A stretch of DNA of 64,000 nucleotides, from the NCBI RefSeq assembly GCF_035989885.1, contig NZ_CP108518.1:8175001-8239000 (forward strand), given 5' to 3'. Both the position numbers and the translations under genes were made by a program. A model generated the notes under the pieces. It saw only the letters and a list, made by a program, of their open reading frames with translations, searched no databases and was not told the origin of the DNA. This DNA comes from Streptomyces sp. NBC_01232. GTDB lineage: Bacteria; Actinomycetota; Actinomycetes; Streptomycetales; Streptomycetaceae. Of this stretch, positions 34,068 through 42,391 are shown piece after piece. The first letter of the stretch is position 1. The number at the start of each line of letters is the position of its first letter.

Positions 34068-34118
34068 GATTTCACCCCAGGTGGACAGGGCGGGACGGGC
34101 GGCTGGGCGGGGTCGGCA

Positions 34119-34445
34119 TCAGGTGGTGGCGCGGTGCTGGCAGGGAACGCAGTACCGCGTGTAGGGGAGGATCTCCAGGCGTTCCACGGGGATGTACGTG
34201 GAGCAGGCCTGGCAGGTGCCGTAGGAGCCGGCCTCGAGCCGGGCGACGGCGGCGTCGATCTCGGCAATGACCCGCTGATTGGCCTCGGTCTGGGTGGCGA
34301 CGAGGTGGCCCTCCCGGCTCGGGCCGCTGTCGAGGGCGCGCAGTTGCAGGGCGCGGCTGCTCCGCGCGTCTTCGAGGCGTTGGCGCGCGTCGGACGGGGT
34401 CAGCCGTCCGGGGCGGGGGCGGGCCGGGGATGTGTCGGAGGGCAC
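34119..34445 (-). CDS. DksA/TraR C4-type zinc-finger protein (first of pair)
   Basis: 108 residues with helices in the first 80 and the zinc finger YGTCQACSTYIPVERL plus YCVPCQ near the end. It lies 51 bp upstream of a second member of the same family, so the two may be recent paralogues or act as a pair. The operon is divergent from a NarL-type two-component system. Confidence 0.85.
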   Translation of the reverse strand: MPSDTSPARPRPGRLTPSDARQRLEDARSSRALQLRALDSGPSREGHLVATQTEANQRVIAEIDAAVARLEAGSYGTCQACSTYIPVERLEILPYTRYCVPCQHRATT

Positions 34446-34746
34446 GGGGGTTCCTTTCGTCGCCGCCGGTCGGACGGGGCGGCTGCCCGGTCTCGGTCAC
34501 CCCGAGCCTGCCCGCCCCGCCATCGGAAGCCCATGGGGCGCACGACCCATTTGCCGTCCGCGCCGGACCATCACGGCCGAGAAGGTATCTGGCCTCCGAT
34601 ATGGGGCTCAGCACCCATAGACGGGCTGCTACATCGAAGGCACAGTGGGTCGGATTAAGCGATAATCAAAGGCATCCGTCAGGCTGACGGGGAGTGCCGG
34701 AGGAGCACCGGACCGAGTCCGGCCGCAGGAGGAGTGGGAGGCTTTC
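34446..34746. other. Divergent intergenic region, no gene
   Basis: 301 bp between the DksA-like operon and the kinase gene. Contains an AT-richer stretch (GGATTAAGCGATAATC near 34653) that could be a promoter and a GGGGCGCACGACCC inverted motif near 34536. No open reading frame of note. Confidence 0.35.
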
Positions 34747-35727
34747 GTGTCGCTGTTCTGGCGGGTCTTCGGGCTGAACGCCATGGTGCTGGGCATCGCG
34801 ACGGCGCTGCTCCTGTGGGCGCCGGTAACGGTCTCGGTGCCCGTGCTGCTGACCGAGGCGGTCGTGCTGGTGGGCGGTCTCGCCATCATGCTGGTCGCCA
34901 ACGCCACACTGCTGCGCTGGGGCCTGGCCCCGCTCGGCAGGCTGGCAGGGCTGATGAGCACCGTCGACCTGCTGCGTCCAGGACAGCGCCTGTCCCTGCC
35001 CCGGTCCGACGGCGCAGGCGCAAGCAACGGCGCCGGCCGCGAGATGACCGAGCTGATCCGCACCTTCAACGCCATGCTGGACCGTCTGGAGCACGAACGC
35101 GCCACCTCCAGCGCCCGGGTGCTGCTCGCCCAGGAGGCAGAGCGCCGGCGCATGGCCCAGGAACTGCACGACGAGGTCGGGCAGAGCATGACCGCGGTCC
35201 TCCTGGTGCTGGGACGCGCGGCGAACGCGGCCGACGAGCCGCTGCGCGAGGAACTGCAGCAGGCCCGCGAGGTGACCCGCGACAGCCTGGACGAAGTCCG
35301 CCGCCTGGTGCGCCGCCTGCGCCCCGGCGTCCTGGACGACCTGGGGCTGCCCAGCGCGCTGAGCTCCCTCACCCGGGACTTCGCCACGCACAGCGGCCTC
35401 AGGGTCGCCCTGCGCTTCGACGAGGAACTGCCCGAACTGGAGCGGGAGATCGAGCTCGTGCTGTACCGGGTGGCCCAGGAAAGCCTGACGAACGCAGTCC
35501 GGCACGCGGACGCTTCGTGCATCGAAGTGAGCCTGCTCCGCGACGGCGAAACGGTGGTCCTGGAGGTCGCCGACGACGGCCGCGGCATCGCCGCCGTGCA
35601 CGAGGGTGCCGGGATCCGCGGCATGCGCGAACGGGCCCTGCTCGCCGGAGCCGCCCTCCACGTCATCTCCACGCCCGGAAGGGGCACCCGGATCCGACTC
35701 GCCACCCCGCAAGCCAGGGAGCCTTGA
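34747..35727 (+). CDS. Sensor histidine kinase with HAMP-like linker, NarL-type
   Basis: 326 residues from GTG 34747. Two membrane helices (about 8-25 and 35-55) enclose almost no extracytoplasmic loop. A HAMP-like segment (about 55-120) ends in EMTELIRTFNAMLDRLEHER. HisKA_3 with QELHDEVGQS places the phospho-histidine at H141. HATPase: VAQESLTNAVRHA, DDGRGI and GIRGMRERA. Short-loop kinases often sense the membrane or a protein partner. The response regulator follows after 2 bp. Confidence 0.92.
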   Translation: MSLFWRVFGLNAMVLGIATALLLWAPVTVSVPVLLTEAVVLVGGLAIMLVANATLLRWGLAPLGRLAGLMSTVDLLRPGQRLSLPRSDGAGASNGAGREMTELIRTFNAMLDRLEHERATSSARVLLAQEAERRRMAQELHDEVGQSMTAVLLVLGRAANAADEPLREELQQAREVTRDSLDEVRRLVRRLRPGVLDDLGLPSALSSLTRDFATHSGLRVALRFDEELPELEREIELVLYRVAQESLTNAVRHADASCIEVSLLRDGETVVLEVADDGRGIAAVHEGAGIRGMRERALLAGAALHVISTPGRGTRIRLATPQAREP

Positions 35728-35729
35728 CC

Positions 35730-36440
35730 ATGCCCGACCCCGCCCCTCCTCCCGAACCCGTCCCGGCCCCCGCGGCTCCCTCTCCCCGCACCGGGCCGAT
35801 CCGTATCCTCCTCGCCGACGACCACGCCCTCGTGCGCCGCGGCGTACGCCTGATCCTCGACCAGGAGCCCGACCTGCGGGTCGTCGCCGAAGCGGGGGAC
35901 GGAGCGGAAGCCGTCCACGCGGCCCGCACCGAGGACATCGACCTTGCCGTCCTGGACGTCTCCATGCCCCGGTTCACCGGACTCCAGGCAGCTCGCGAAC
36001 TGGTCCTGCTCAAACCGGACCTGCGGATCCTGATGCTCACCATGCACGACAACGAGCAGTACCTCATCCAGTCGCTCAGGGCCGGCGCCTGCGGGTACGT
36101 ACTGAAGTCCGTCGCCGACCGCGACCTGGTGAGCGCATGCCGGGCCGCGATGCGCAACGAGCAGTTCCTCTACCCCGCCGCGGTCAGCACCCAGGTGCGC
36201 AGCCATCTGGACCGAGCGGCCAACCGTACGGCCGGCCCCGGGAGCCTCCTCACACCGCGCGAGGAAGAGGTGCTGAAGCTGGTCGCGGAGGGCCATTCGT
36301 CGAAGGACATCGCCCAGATCCTGTTCATCAGCGTCAAGACCGTGCACCGCCACCGGGAGAACCTGATGCACAAGCTCGGTCTGCGAGACCGGCTGGCGCT
36401 GGCCCGGTACGCCATTCGCGCCGGACTCATCGAAGCCTGA
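35730..36440 (+). CDS. Response regulator, NarL/LuxR-type
   Basis: 236 residues with an unusual proline-rich N-terminal extension of 22 residues. The receiver has D30-D31, phospho-acceptor D76 in LAVLDVSMP, TM in MLTMHDNEQY and K in VLKSVADRD. LuxR-type DNA-binding domain at about 170-230 with SSKDIAQILFISVKTVHRH. The fused SecDF gene and a small membrane protein follow on the same strand, so envelope or secretion stress is a plausible signal. Confidence 0.92.
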   Translation: MPDPAPPPEPVPAPAAPSPRTGPIRILLADDHALVRRGVRLILDQEPDLRVVAEAGDGAEAVHAARTEDIDLAVLDVSMPRFTGLQAARELVLLKPDLRILMLTMHDNEQYLIQSLRAGACGYVLKSVADRDLVSACRAAMRNEQFLYPAAVSTQVRSHLDRAANRTAGPGSLLTPREEEVLKLVAEGHSSKDIAQILFISVKTVHRHRENLMHKLGLRDRLALARYAIRAGLIEA

Positions 36441-36540
36441 ACTCCGGTCGCTCGACCTCCCCACTGCCCTGCGTGCCCGCACCGGCTCCGTCATGCCCCT
36501 CTGCCATTTCGCACGTCGACTCCCGGAAAGGGGGCGGTAC

Positions 36541-36981
36541 ATGGATCCGGCACCCGGCGCCGCCCCGGCCGCGCCCCACCGGTTCGCGGCGGCGCTGGCG
36601 CTGCTCGTGGCGCTCGCCGCCCTGCTGGCGGCGACCGCCCCGGCGAGCGGGCCAGGCGTCCAGACCCCGGCCGCCCGTTCGGCGGCAGCGGCCGCGGCGA
36701 CGCCCCCGGCCCGCGGCCCCGACCGCGACGGTGACCTCGCCCGTGATGCGGCCCGTCCCGGCGACGGAGAGCCCACCGCCTGCCCGGCTCAGGCACGGCC
36801 CCGCCCCGCACACCTCGACGAGCGGCCCTCCCCGCCGGACCCCCGAACCGGGAGTACGGACGGTGCATCCGCAGGGGCGACCGCCGGCCCGTGCGTGCGC
36901 GTACCCACCCGCTCGTCCCTCCCGGGCAGCCGGCCCGCCCAGGACCGCGGACGGTCACCACCCACGCCACCAGGCATCTGA
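36541..36981 (+). CDS. Hypothetical membrane-anchored proline/alanine-rich protein
   Basis: 146 residues from ATG 36541, which has AAGGGGG upstream. One hydrophobic helix (FAAALALLVALAALLAA, about 14-32) is followed by low-complexity P/A/R-rich sequence. No domain. It may be an anchored or secreted protein of the SecDF locus. Coding potential is moderate; third-position GC is typical. Confidence 0.5.
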   Translation: MDPAPGAAPAAPHRFAAALALLVALAALLAATAPASGPGVQTPAARSAAAAAATPPARGPDRDGDLARDAARPGDGEPTACPAQARPRPAHLDERPSPPDPRTGSTDGASAGATAGPCVRVPTRSSLPGSRPAQDRGRSPPTPPGI

Positions 36982-37052
36982 CGACACCCCCTTCCCCGGT
37001 CGCGGCACCGGTATCAACCACCGCGACCTGCTTGCCTGGAGACGGACCCCTC

Positions 37053-39347
37053 TTGAAACGTCGCACACGTCAAGGCCGTACATCGCGCCTGCGCACGCTG
37101 CTCGCCCTCGCGATCATCGCCGGTTCACTCGCCCTTGCCCTCACCACGCCGATCCGCCTGGGACTCGATCTGCGAGGCGGCACCCAGATCGTGCTGGAGA
37201 CCCGCTCCACCCCCACCGCGCCCGCCGGCCGCGAAGCGACCGACCGCACCCTGGAGGTCCTGCGCGGCCGCATCGACGCGCTCGGCCTCGCCGAACCCAC
37301 CCTCGTACGCTCCGGCGACCACCGCATCATCGTCGAACTGCCCGGCGTCCACGACCCGAAGAGAGCCGCGGACGTACTCGGCCGCACCGCACAACTCACC
37401 ATCCACGAGGTACTCGGCAGGGCAGCCGATCCCTCCGCCGCCGGCACTCCACGCGCCGAGCCGGGAACGGAACGCGTTCTGCCCGACGACTCCGGACAGC
37501 TCTTGCGGTTGCAGACCGCCGGCCTGACGGGAACGGACATCAAGGGCGCAGATGCGCGCTTCGACCGACAGGACGGCGCCGGGTGGCACGTCACCATCGA
37601 CTTCACCGACCGGGGCGGCGACAAGTGGACGCAGGCCACCGCAGCGGCCGCCTGCCACGGGGACGGTGACCCCCGGCGTCGCATCGCCATCGTCCTCGAC
37701 GACCGGATCATCTCCTCGCCGCAGGTCGGCCGGACCGTCACCTGCCAAGGCGGCATCTCCGGCGGCTCCACCCAGGTCACCGGCTCCTTCGGCGAATCCG
37801 AAGCCCGGGAACTCGCCCTGCTCATCTCCGGAGGCGCCCTACCCGTACCGGTCGAGACCATCGAACAGCGCACCATCGGCGCAGGCCTCGGCGATGCGGC
37901 GATCAGAGCCGCCGTTCTGGCCGCAGCCATCGGCAGCGCACTGACCGCGCTGTTCGTCATGGCCGCGTACCGGCTCATGGGCCTGCTCGCCACGATCGCC
38001 CTCGCCGCGTACGGCCTGATCTCCTACGCCGCCCTGGCGGTGCTCGGCGCGACACTGACCCTGCCCGGCCTCGCCGGATTCGTCCTGACCGTCGGAATGG
38101 CCGTGGACGCCAACGTCCTCGTCTTCGAACGCGCCCGCGAGGACTACGCAGCCCGCAGCCGCCCCAGTCCGCGCGTGGCCCTCACCGCGGGATTCCGCGG
38201 GGCGATGAGCGCCGTCGCCGACTCGAACATCACCACACTGATCGCCGCCGGCCTGCTGCTCACCTTCGCCTCCGGCCCCGTCCGCGGCTTCGGCATCACC
38301 CTCGCCATCGGTGTCCTGGCCTCCATGATCAGCGCCTTGCTGATCACTCGGGTCCTGGCCGAACACGCGGTGGCCCGCCGCTGCGTACTCCGCCACCCTC
38401 GTGTCACGGGGATCGCAGGCACCGGATGGGTACGCGACCGCCTGCTGCGTCGCAGTCCCCACCTGATGCGGCGGCCGCGCCGCTGGCTGGCGGCCTCGGC
38501 CGTCCTGCTCGTCCTCAGCGCGTCCGGCATCCTCCTGCGCGGGCTCGACTTCGGTATCGAGTTCACCGGCGGCCGGCTCATCGAGTACGGCACCAGCCGC
38601 CCGGTCGATCCCGACCTGGCACGCACCGCACTCGCCGACGCCGGATTCCCCCGCGCGCTCGTCCAGTCCTCCGGTGCCACCGGGCTGGCGGTCCGGTCCG
38701 AGAACCTCACGGACGGCGAAGCGGCCACGGTCGCCTCGACCATCGGCCGGCTCGGAGGCGACACCGAGGTGCTCCGCGACGAACTCATCGGACCCACCCT
38801 CGGCGAAGAGCTGCGCCGCAACGCCATCGTGGCCCTCTGCCTGGCGCTCGGCGCCCAACTGCTCTACCTCGCGGTGCGATTCCGCTGGACCTTCGCCACC
38901 GCAGCCGTCGGCGCGCTCGCCCACGACGTACTCATCCTCACCGGGGTGTTCGCCTGGCTCGGCAAACCCGTCGACGGCGTCTTCCTGGCCGCACTCCTCA
39001 CCGTCATCGGCTATTCGGTCAACGACTCCGTCGTCCTCTTCGACCGCGTCCGCGAACTCTTCGCCCGTAACCCCACCGGATCACCGTCCCACCTCACCAA
39101 CCGGGCGATCCTCCAGACCCTGCCCCGCACCGTCAACACCGGCATGGGCGCGGCACTGGTGCTTCTGTCCCTTGCCCTGCTCGCAGACGACGCCCTCACC
39201 GACTTCGCCCTGGCCCTGCTCATCGGCCTCGCAGTCGGCACGTACTCGTCCGTCTTCACAGCGGCCCCTCTCACCATCGAACTGAGCCCGTCCGGGAAGA
39301 CTCCGAGTGCCGCCGCGCCAGTGCCGCGTGCCCCTGACCGCTGCTAA
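37053..39347 (+). CDS. Fused SecD-SecF protein export accessory protein
   Basis: 764 residues from TTG 37053. It contains both SecD and SecF halves: SecD D1 GLDLRGGTQIVLE (about 36), proton-motif helix VGMAVDANVLVFERARE, SecF D1 DFGIEFTGGRLIEYG and SecF proton-motif helix IGYSVNDSVVLFDRVRE, twelve membrane helices in all. The complex uses proton motive force to complete translocation through SecYEG. Actinobacteria normally have separate secD and secF near yajC; this is a shorter accessory fusion outside that locus. The stop is the TAA made when an insertion element entered a CTAG, which was originally a TAG stop. Confidence 0.9.
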   Translation: MKRRTRQGRTSRLRTLLALAIIAGSLALALTTPIRLGLDLRGGTQIVLETRSTPTAPAGREATDRTLEVLRGRIDALGLAEPTLVRSGDHRIIVELPGVHDPKRAADVLGRTAQLTIHEVLGRAADPSAAGTPRAEPGTERVLPDDSGQLLRLQTAGLTGTDIKGADARFDRQDGAGWHVTIDFTDRGGDKWTQATAAAACHGDGDPRRRIAIVLDDRIISSPQVGRTVTCQGGISGGSTQVTGSFGESEARELALLISGGALPVPVETIEQRTIGAGLGDAAIRAAVLAAAIGSALTALFVMAAYRLMGLLATIALAAYGLISYAALAVLGATLTLPGLAGFVLTVGMAVDANVLVFERAREDYAARSRPSPRVALTAGFRGAMSAVADSNITTLIAAGLLLTFASGPVRGFGITLAIGVLASMISALLITRVLAEHAVARRCVLRHPRVTGIAGTGWVRDRLLRRSPHLMRRPRRWLAASAVLLVLSASGILLRGLDFGIEFTGGRLIEYGTSRPVDPDLARTALADAGFPRALVQSSGATGLAVRSENLTDGEAATVASTIGRLGGDTEVLRDELIGPTLGEELRRNAIVALCLALGAQLLYLAVRFRWTFATAAVGALAHDVLILTGVFAWLGKPVDGVFLAALLTVIGYSVNDSVVLFDRVRELFARNPTGSPSHLTNRAILQTLPRTVNTGMGAALVLLSLALLADDALTDFALALLIGLAVGTYSSVFTAAPLTIELSPSGKTPSAAAPVPRAPDRC

Positions 39348-40218
39348 CGAGCTCGTGCATGGTTGGCGGTGCGACGCTGGATCGTGATCGCTGATCATGT
39401 TTGTGTGGTGGGGAACGGGTCTCGTGCAGCGATCGTCAGCCACCGGAGGATCACAGGGCTTTCGGCCGATGTGATCGCCGAACTCGTCGCCGAGGTAGGT
39501 CCGTTATGGCACGAACAACACCAGGCGGGACTGGAGTCCAGGCCGCGGCAGCGGGCCGTGGGCGCCGGAGCAAAGCACCGGCTGGTCTTTGTCGACCGGC
39601 TCCTGGCCACACTCGTCCACCTTCGCCACGGGGCCACTCACGACGTGCTGGCCTGCTGGTTCGGCGTTGACCGCTCCACGATCACCCGGGCGATCGGCGA
39701 GGTGCGGCCCCTGCTCGCAGCCCGCGGCTGCACCATCGCGGCCGGCATCCGGCTCCGCACCCTCGCCGAGGTCCAGCCCAGCCGGCCAGCTGTGCCGACA
39801 TCACCCACGCCCGGCAGTTAGGCCTGGTCAAGCACCTGACTGGCGGCCCGGCCGTGGAGATCCTTGCCGACGCCGGCTACCAGGGCCTGGGCGCCCAGAC
39901 CGGCGGCCGCGTCGTGACACCACCACACCGCAAGTTCAAGAAGAACCCGCCGGAGTGGTACGAGGAGATCTACGAGCGCCAGCGCAAGGCGCACTCCTCA
40001 CGCCGTATCCGAGTCGAGCACGGCATCGCACACCTCAAGAACTGGCGGGCACTTGCTCGCCACCACGGCCGCCGTGACCACATGAGCGACACGATCCAAG
40101 CCATCGCCGGACTGCTCTCACACCAGCAGACCGCCACTCGCAGGCTCAATGAGCCACAGTGACCACCGGGCCGACCTGCACTCTTCGACGCGTCACCGCC
40201 AACCATGCACGAGCTCGT
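39347..40218 (+). mobile_element. IS5-family insertion sequence with internally deleted transposase
   Basis: 872 bp with perfect 25-bp terminal inverted repeats starting ACGAGCTCGTGCATGGTTGG. Flanking TA dinucleotides at 39345-39346 and 40219-40220 make a 2-bp target duplication in CTAG. Inside is a DDE_Tnp_4-type transposase that has lost its centre. The element entered the stop codon of the SecDF gene. Confidence 0.88.
39363..40162 (+). pseudogene. IS5-family DDE_Tnp_4 transposase, internally deleted and frameshifted
   Basis: The N-terminal helix-turn-helix half is intact up to IRLRTLAEV (about 39770), in one frame. The C-terminal half resumes in another frame with PASCADITHARQLGLVKHLT, then ILADAGYQGLG and EHGIAHLKNWRAL. 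The middle, which in this family carries the first catalytic Asp (a DGTxxxV-type motif) and a conserved FSGKxxxN-type stretch, is missing. The second Asp (LADAGYQG) and the Glu helix (RIRVEHGI) remain. The protein cannot be active. Confidence 0.88.
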
Positions 40219-40337
40219 TAGGGAAACGCCCAGGACCAAGCAACAGCCTTCAGGAGGGGCGGGTGCCGCGCGGGCAGGTGGGGCAGGGGGCCGGTACTGG
40301 GCGGCGCGCATGTCGAGGTGCCTCTGGAGGAGTGACC

Positions 40338-40589
40338 ATGGAGTTCAGGACCGCAGCCGCCGGACGGGACGAGTGGTCCTATGTGCCGGGTGTCGGCGTC
40401 GGACCGCTCCGGTTCGGTACGACCGTCGGCGAAGTGGCCGAGGCGGCCGAGCTGCTCGGCCGGGCGACGGTCGGCGAGGCTGCACGGCACCACGCGATCT
40501 TCTCGCCGACCCGAAAGCCCGAACTCCATCGTCGCGGGGCGGCTCCTTCACCGCCTGCCGTCACGGCCTATAACGGCCGAACTCCATGA
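40338..40589 (+). CDS. Truncated hypothetical protein next to the IS element
   Basis: About 83 residues, start ATG 40338 with GGAGGAG upstream. The first 50 residues look genuine: SYVPGVGVGPLRFGTTVGEV and AELLGRATVGEA, resembling the N-terminus of small Streptomyces proteins of about 150 residues. After about residue 60 (RKPELHRRGA) the sequence becomes low complexity and stops against the convergent next gene. Probably a 3'-truncated gene. Confidence 0.55.
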   Translation: MEFRTAAAGRDEWSYVPGVGVGPLRFGTTVGEVAEAAELLGRATVGEAARHHAIFSPTRKPELHRRGAAPSPPAVTAYNGRTP

Positions 40590-40931
40590 TCAGCCGGGCA
40601 GCTGCTCGACGGCGCTGGTGCCGCTGCCCTGCTGGGACTCCCACGTCCACGTTTCCTCCAGACGGAGGCGTCCGTCGGGGAGCTCCGTCACGAGCGAGGT
40701 GCAATGCCCGGACGCGGTCGTGCCGTCGAGCCGGAGCTGGACGTAGCGGAATTCGACGGTGCGGTCGGCGCGGGTGCCGACGAGGTAGCCCCTGGCCACG
40801 TCCCCGCCGCGGTATTCGGCCCAGACCCGGCCGTCCTGCTCGTGGTACTCGAACCGGGTCAGCCGGCCGACCTGGCCGGGTGCCTGGTCGGCCACGGGAA
40901 CGAAGACGAGGCCGTCGAGCGAGCGCGCCAC
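40590..40931 (-). CDS. Small beta-rich conserved protein (n-acetylglutamate-synthase-annotated family)
   Basis: 113 residues, with FVPVADQAPGQVGRLTRFEY, RVWAEYRGGDVARGYLVGT and RLEETWTWESQQGSG. This matches small lipocalin-like proteins widely annotated as n-acetylglutamate synthase, a label not supported by any acetyltransferase motif. Secondary structure looks all-beta. No signal peptide. Function unknown. Confidence 0.7.
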   Translation of the reverse strand: MARSLDGLVFVPVADQAPGQVGRLTRFEYHEQDGRVWAEYRGGDVARGYLVGTRADRTVEFRYVQLRLDGTTASGHCTSLVTELPDGRLRLEETWTWESQQGSGTSAVEQLPG

Positions 40932-40998
40932 GGGTGACTCCTGGAGGAAGGCGGTCCGGGCCGGAGCCCGGCCGCGGGGACGTCCGGGCCTTCACCCT

Positions 40999-41028
40999 AG
41001 GGGGTGTCCTGCCGATCACGCCGGGCTC
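40999..41028. repeat. Hairpin repeat, copy 3 (one arm and loop)
   Basis: AGGGGGTGTCCTGCCGATC followed by the loop ACGCCGGGCTC matches the arm and loop of the copy at 14574-14622; the opposite arm is missing. The preceding bases are CT, so the site reads CTAG. Confidence 0.6.
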
Positions 41029-41031
41029 GCA

Positions 41032-41081
41032 CACCGGCCGGTGGCCGCGGCGACGGGGATCGCGGCGGACACCGGCCGGTG
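41032..41081. repeat. Two CACCGGCCGGTG palindromes
   Basis: The perfect 12-bp palindrome CACCGGCCGGTG occurs at 41032-41043 and 41070-41081, 38 bp apart, in the region upstream of the gene at 40590-40931. Could be an operator pair or the stems of a looped structure. Confidence 0.45.
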
Positions 41082-41102
41082 CCGGGTGGGTGAGGCGTAC
41101 GG

Positions 41103-41291
41103 CTACATGGGGTCCATGCCCCGGTCGTCCATACGGCCCTCCTGCTCGCTCTGCTCCTGGAGACGGCGGGCCTTCTCCTTCAGCCGGCGGCGCTCCTCGG
41201 GGTCGGTGGAACGCTCGGCCGCATCGTTCAGCTCCTGGGCCTTCGCGCGCATCTGCCGGGACCGGCCCCGGGACTCGCCTGAAACGCTCAT
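41103..41291 (-). CDS. DUF6381 family small charged protein
   Basis: 62 residues from ATG 41291 (AAGGAGCG upstream). Extremely charged helical protein with SRQMRAKAQELNDAAERSTD and EERRRLKEKARRLQEQ, the signature of the Streptomyces DUF6381 group of small helical proteins. Function unknown. Confidence 0.78.
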   Translation of the reverse strand: MSVSGESRGRSRQMRAKAQELNDAAERSTDPEERRRLKEKARRLQEQSEQEGRMDDRGMDPM

Positions 41292-41397
41292 GTTCGCTCC
41301 TTGATCTGGGGGGAGAGCGGGCGGATTCAGCGAACCAGGACTGCCGTGAGCCCGCATCTCGAAGCGTCAGTGAGGGTGGCGGCGGGGCGGGCCGACC

Positions 41398-42198
41398 TCA
41401 GTCCGTTCCCGTCCCGAGGGCGGTCGTGAGGGTGAACAGGGCTCCGTCCGGGTCGCGGAGCGTCACCCACCGCTCCACCGCGTTCGAGGTGACGTCCGAG
41501 ACGGGCCGCCCGCCCAGCGAGACGGCGGCCGCCACCGCCGGCTCGAGCTTCGGCACGCGGAAGTGGACGTGCCAGCGTGGCCGGGTGTGCGGGGAGTAGG
41601 AGGCGATCTCCACGGGGCCGCTGTTGAGGCGGGCGACCGGTTCGCCGTCCTGCCTCAGGACGACCTGGTCCTCCTCGTACGAGACCTCGCAGCAGCCGGC
41701 GCGGCCCGTGGCCCACTCGAGCACTGCGCCGTAGAAAATCGCAGCGTCGAGGGCGTTGCGCGTGCGCAGTTCCAGCCATGCGGGGGAGCGGCCCCTGCCC
41801 ACCCGCCAGTCCGCCTCCACATTCCCCTCCCAGATCCCGAAGACGGCGCCGTCGGGGTCGGCTACGAGCGCGGCGCGGCCACCGGACTCGAAGGAGACGG
41901 GCCCGACCGCGATCGTGCCCGTCCGCTCCCGGATCCGGTCCACCGCCACATCGGCGTCGTCGACGGCGAAGTACGGGGTCCACGCCGCGGCGACCCCGAG
42001 GTCCGCGGCCAGCGCCCCGATGCCGGCCACCGGGACACGGCCCTGGAACGCCACCGAGAACGCCTCGCCGAGGCGGTTCGGGCGGAATCTCCAGCCCACG
42101 ACCGCCCCGTAGAAATGCTGGGCCGTGCCGAGGTCGCGCGTCATCAGGCTCACCCAGCACGGGGCCCCGAAGACTTCCCTCGTCGAAATCTCCACCAC
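41398..42198 (-). CDS. VOC-superfamily protein with two domains
   Basis: 266 residues from GTG 42198. Two glyoxalase/bleomycin-resistance domains: residues about 1-125 start FGAPCWVSLMTRDL and end DPDGAVFGIWEG, and about 135-265 end DPDGALFTLTT. This is the two-domain form seen in dioxygenases and antibiotic-binding proteins of Streptomyces. Metal ligands are not fully conserved. Substrate unknown. Confidence 0.85.
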   Translation of the reverse strand: MVEISTREVFGAPCWVSLMTRDLGTAQHFYGAVVGWRFRPNRLGEAFSVAFQGRVPVAGIGALAADLGVAAAWTPYFAVDDADVAVDRIRERTGTIAVGPVSFESGGRAALVADPDGAVFGIWEGNVEADWRVGRGRSPAWLELRTRNALDAAIFYGAVLEWATGRAGCCEVSYEEDQVVLRQDGEPVARLNSGPVEIASYSPHTRPRWHVHFRVPKLEPAVAAAVSLGGRPVSDVTSNAVERWVTLRDPDGALFTLTTALGTGTD

Positions 42199-42391
42199 TC
42201 GCTCCGTCCCTGATGAGCCGCCCGCACGACTTCTCATTCTGGTACTTCTTCGGGCGATCTACGTGATCGGCCGCGGCGAATGCACACGGAAGGTGTCCGA
42301 GAATCACGCTCCGTGGCGATCCCGTGCGGCGGTGCGCGGCGATAGCCTCGGTCCCGGACGCCCCCGCAGCCCTCCGGAAGGCAGGTCACCC

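Noticed and set aside
34536..34560. DevR/OsdR dormancy box before the DksA-like and kinase genes
   Set aside because: GGGGCGCACGACCC is an inverted motif, but it lacks the core spacing of that box.
40590..40931. N-acetylglutamate synthase activity, as the family is often labelled
   Set aside because: No GNAT or argA/argJ motif; the name is an annotation carry-over.
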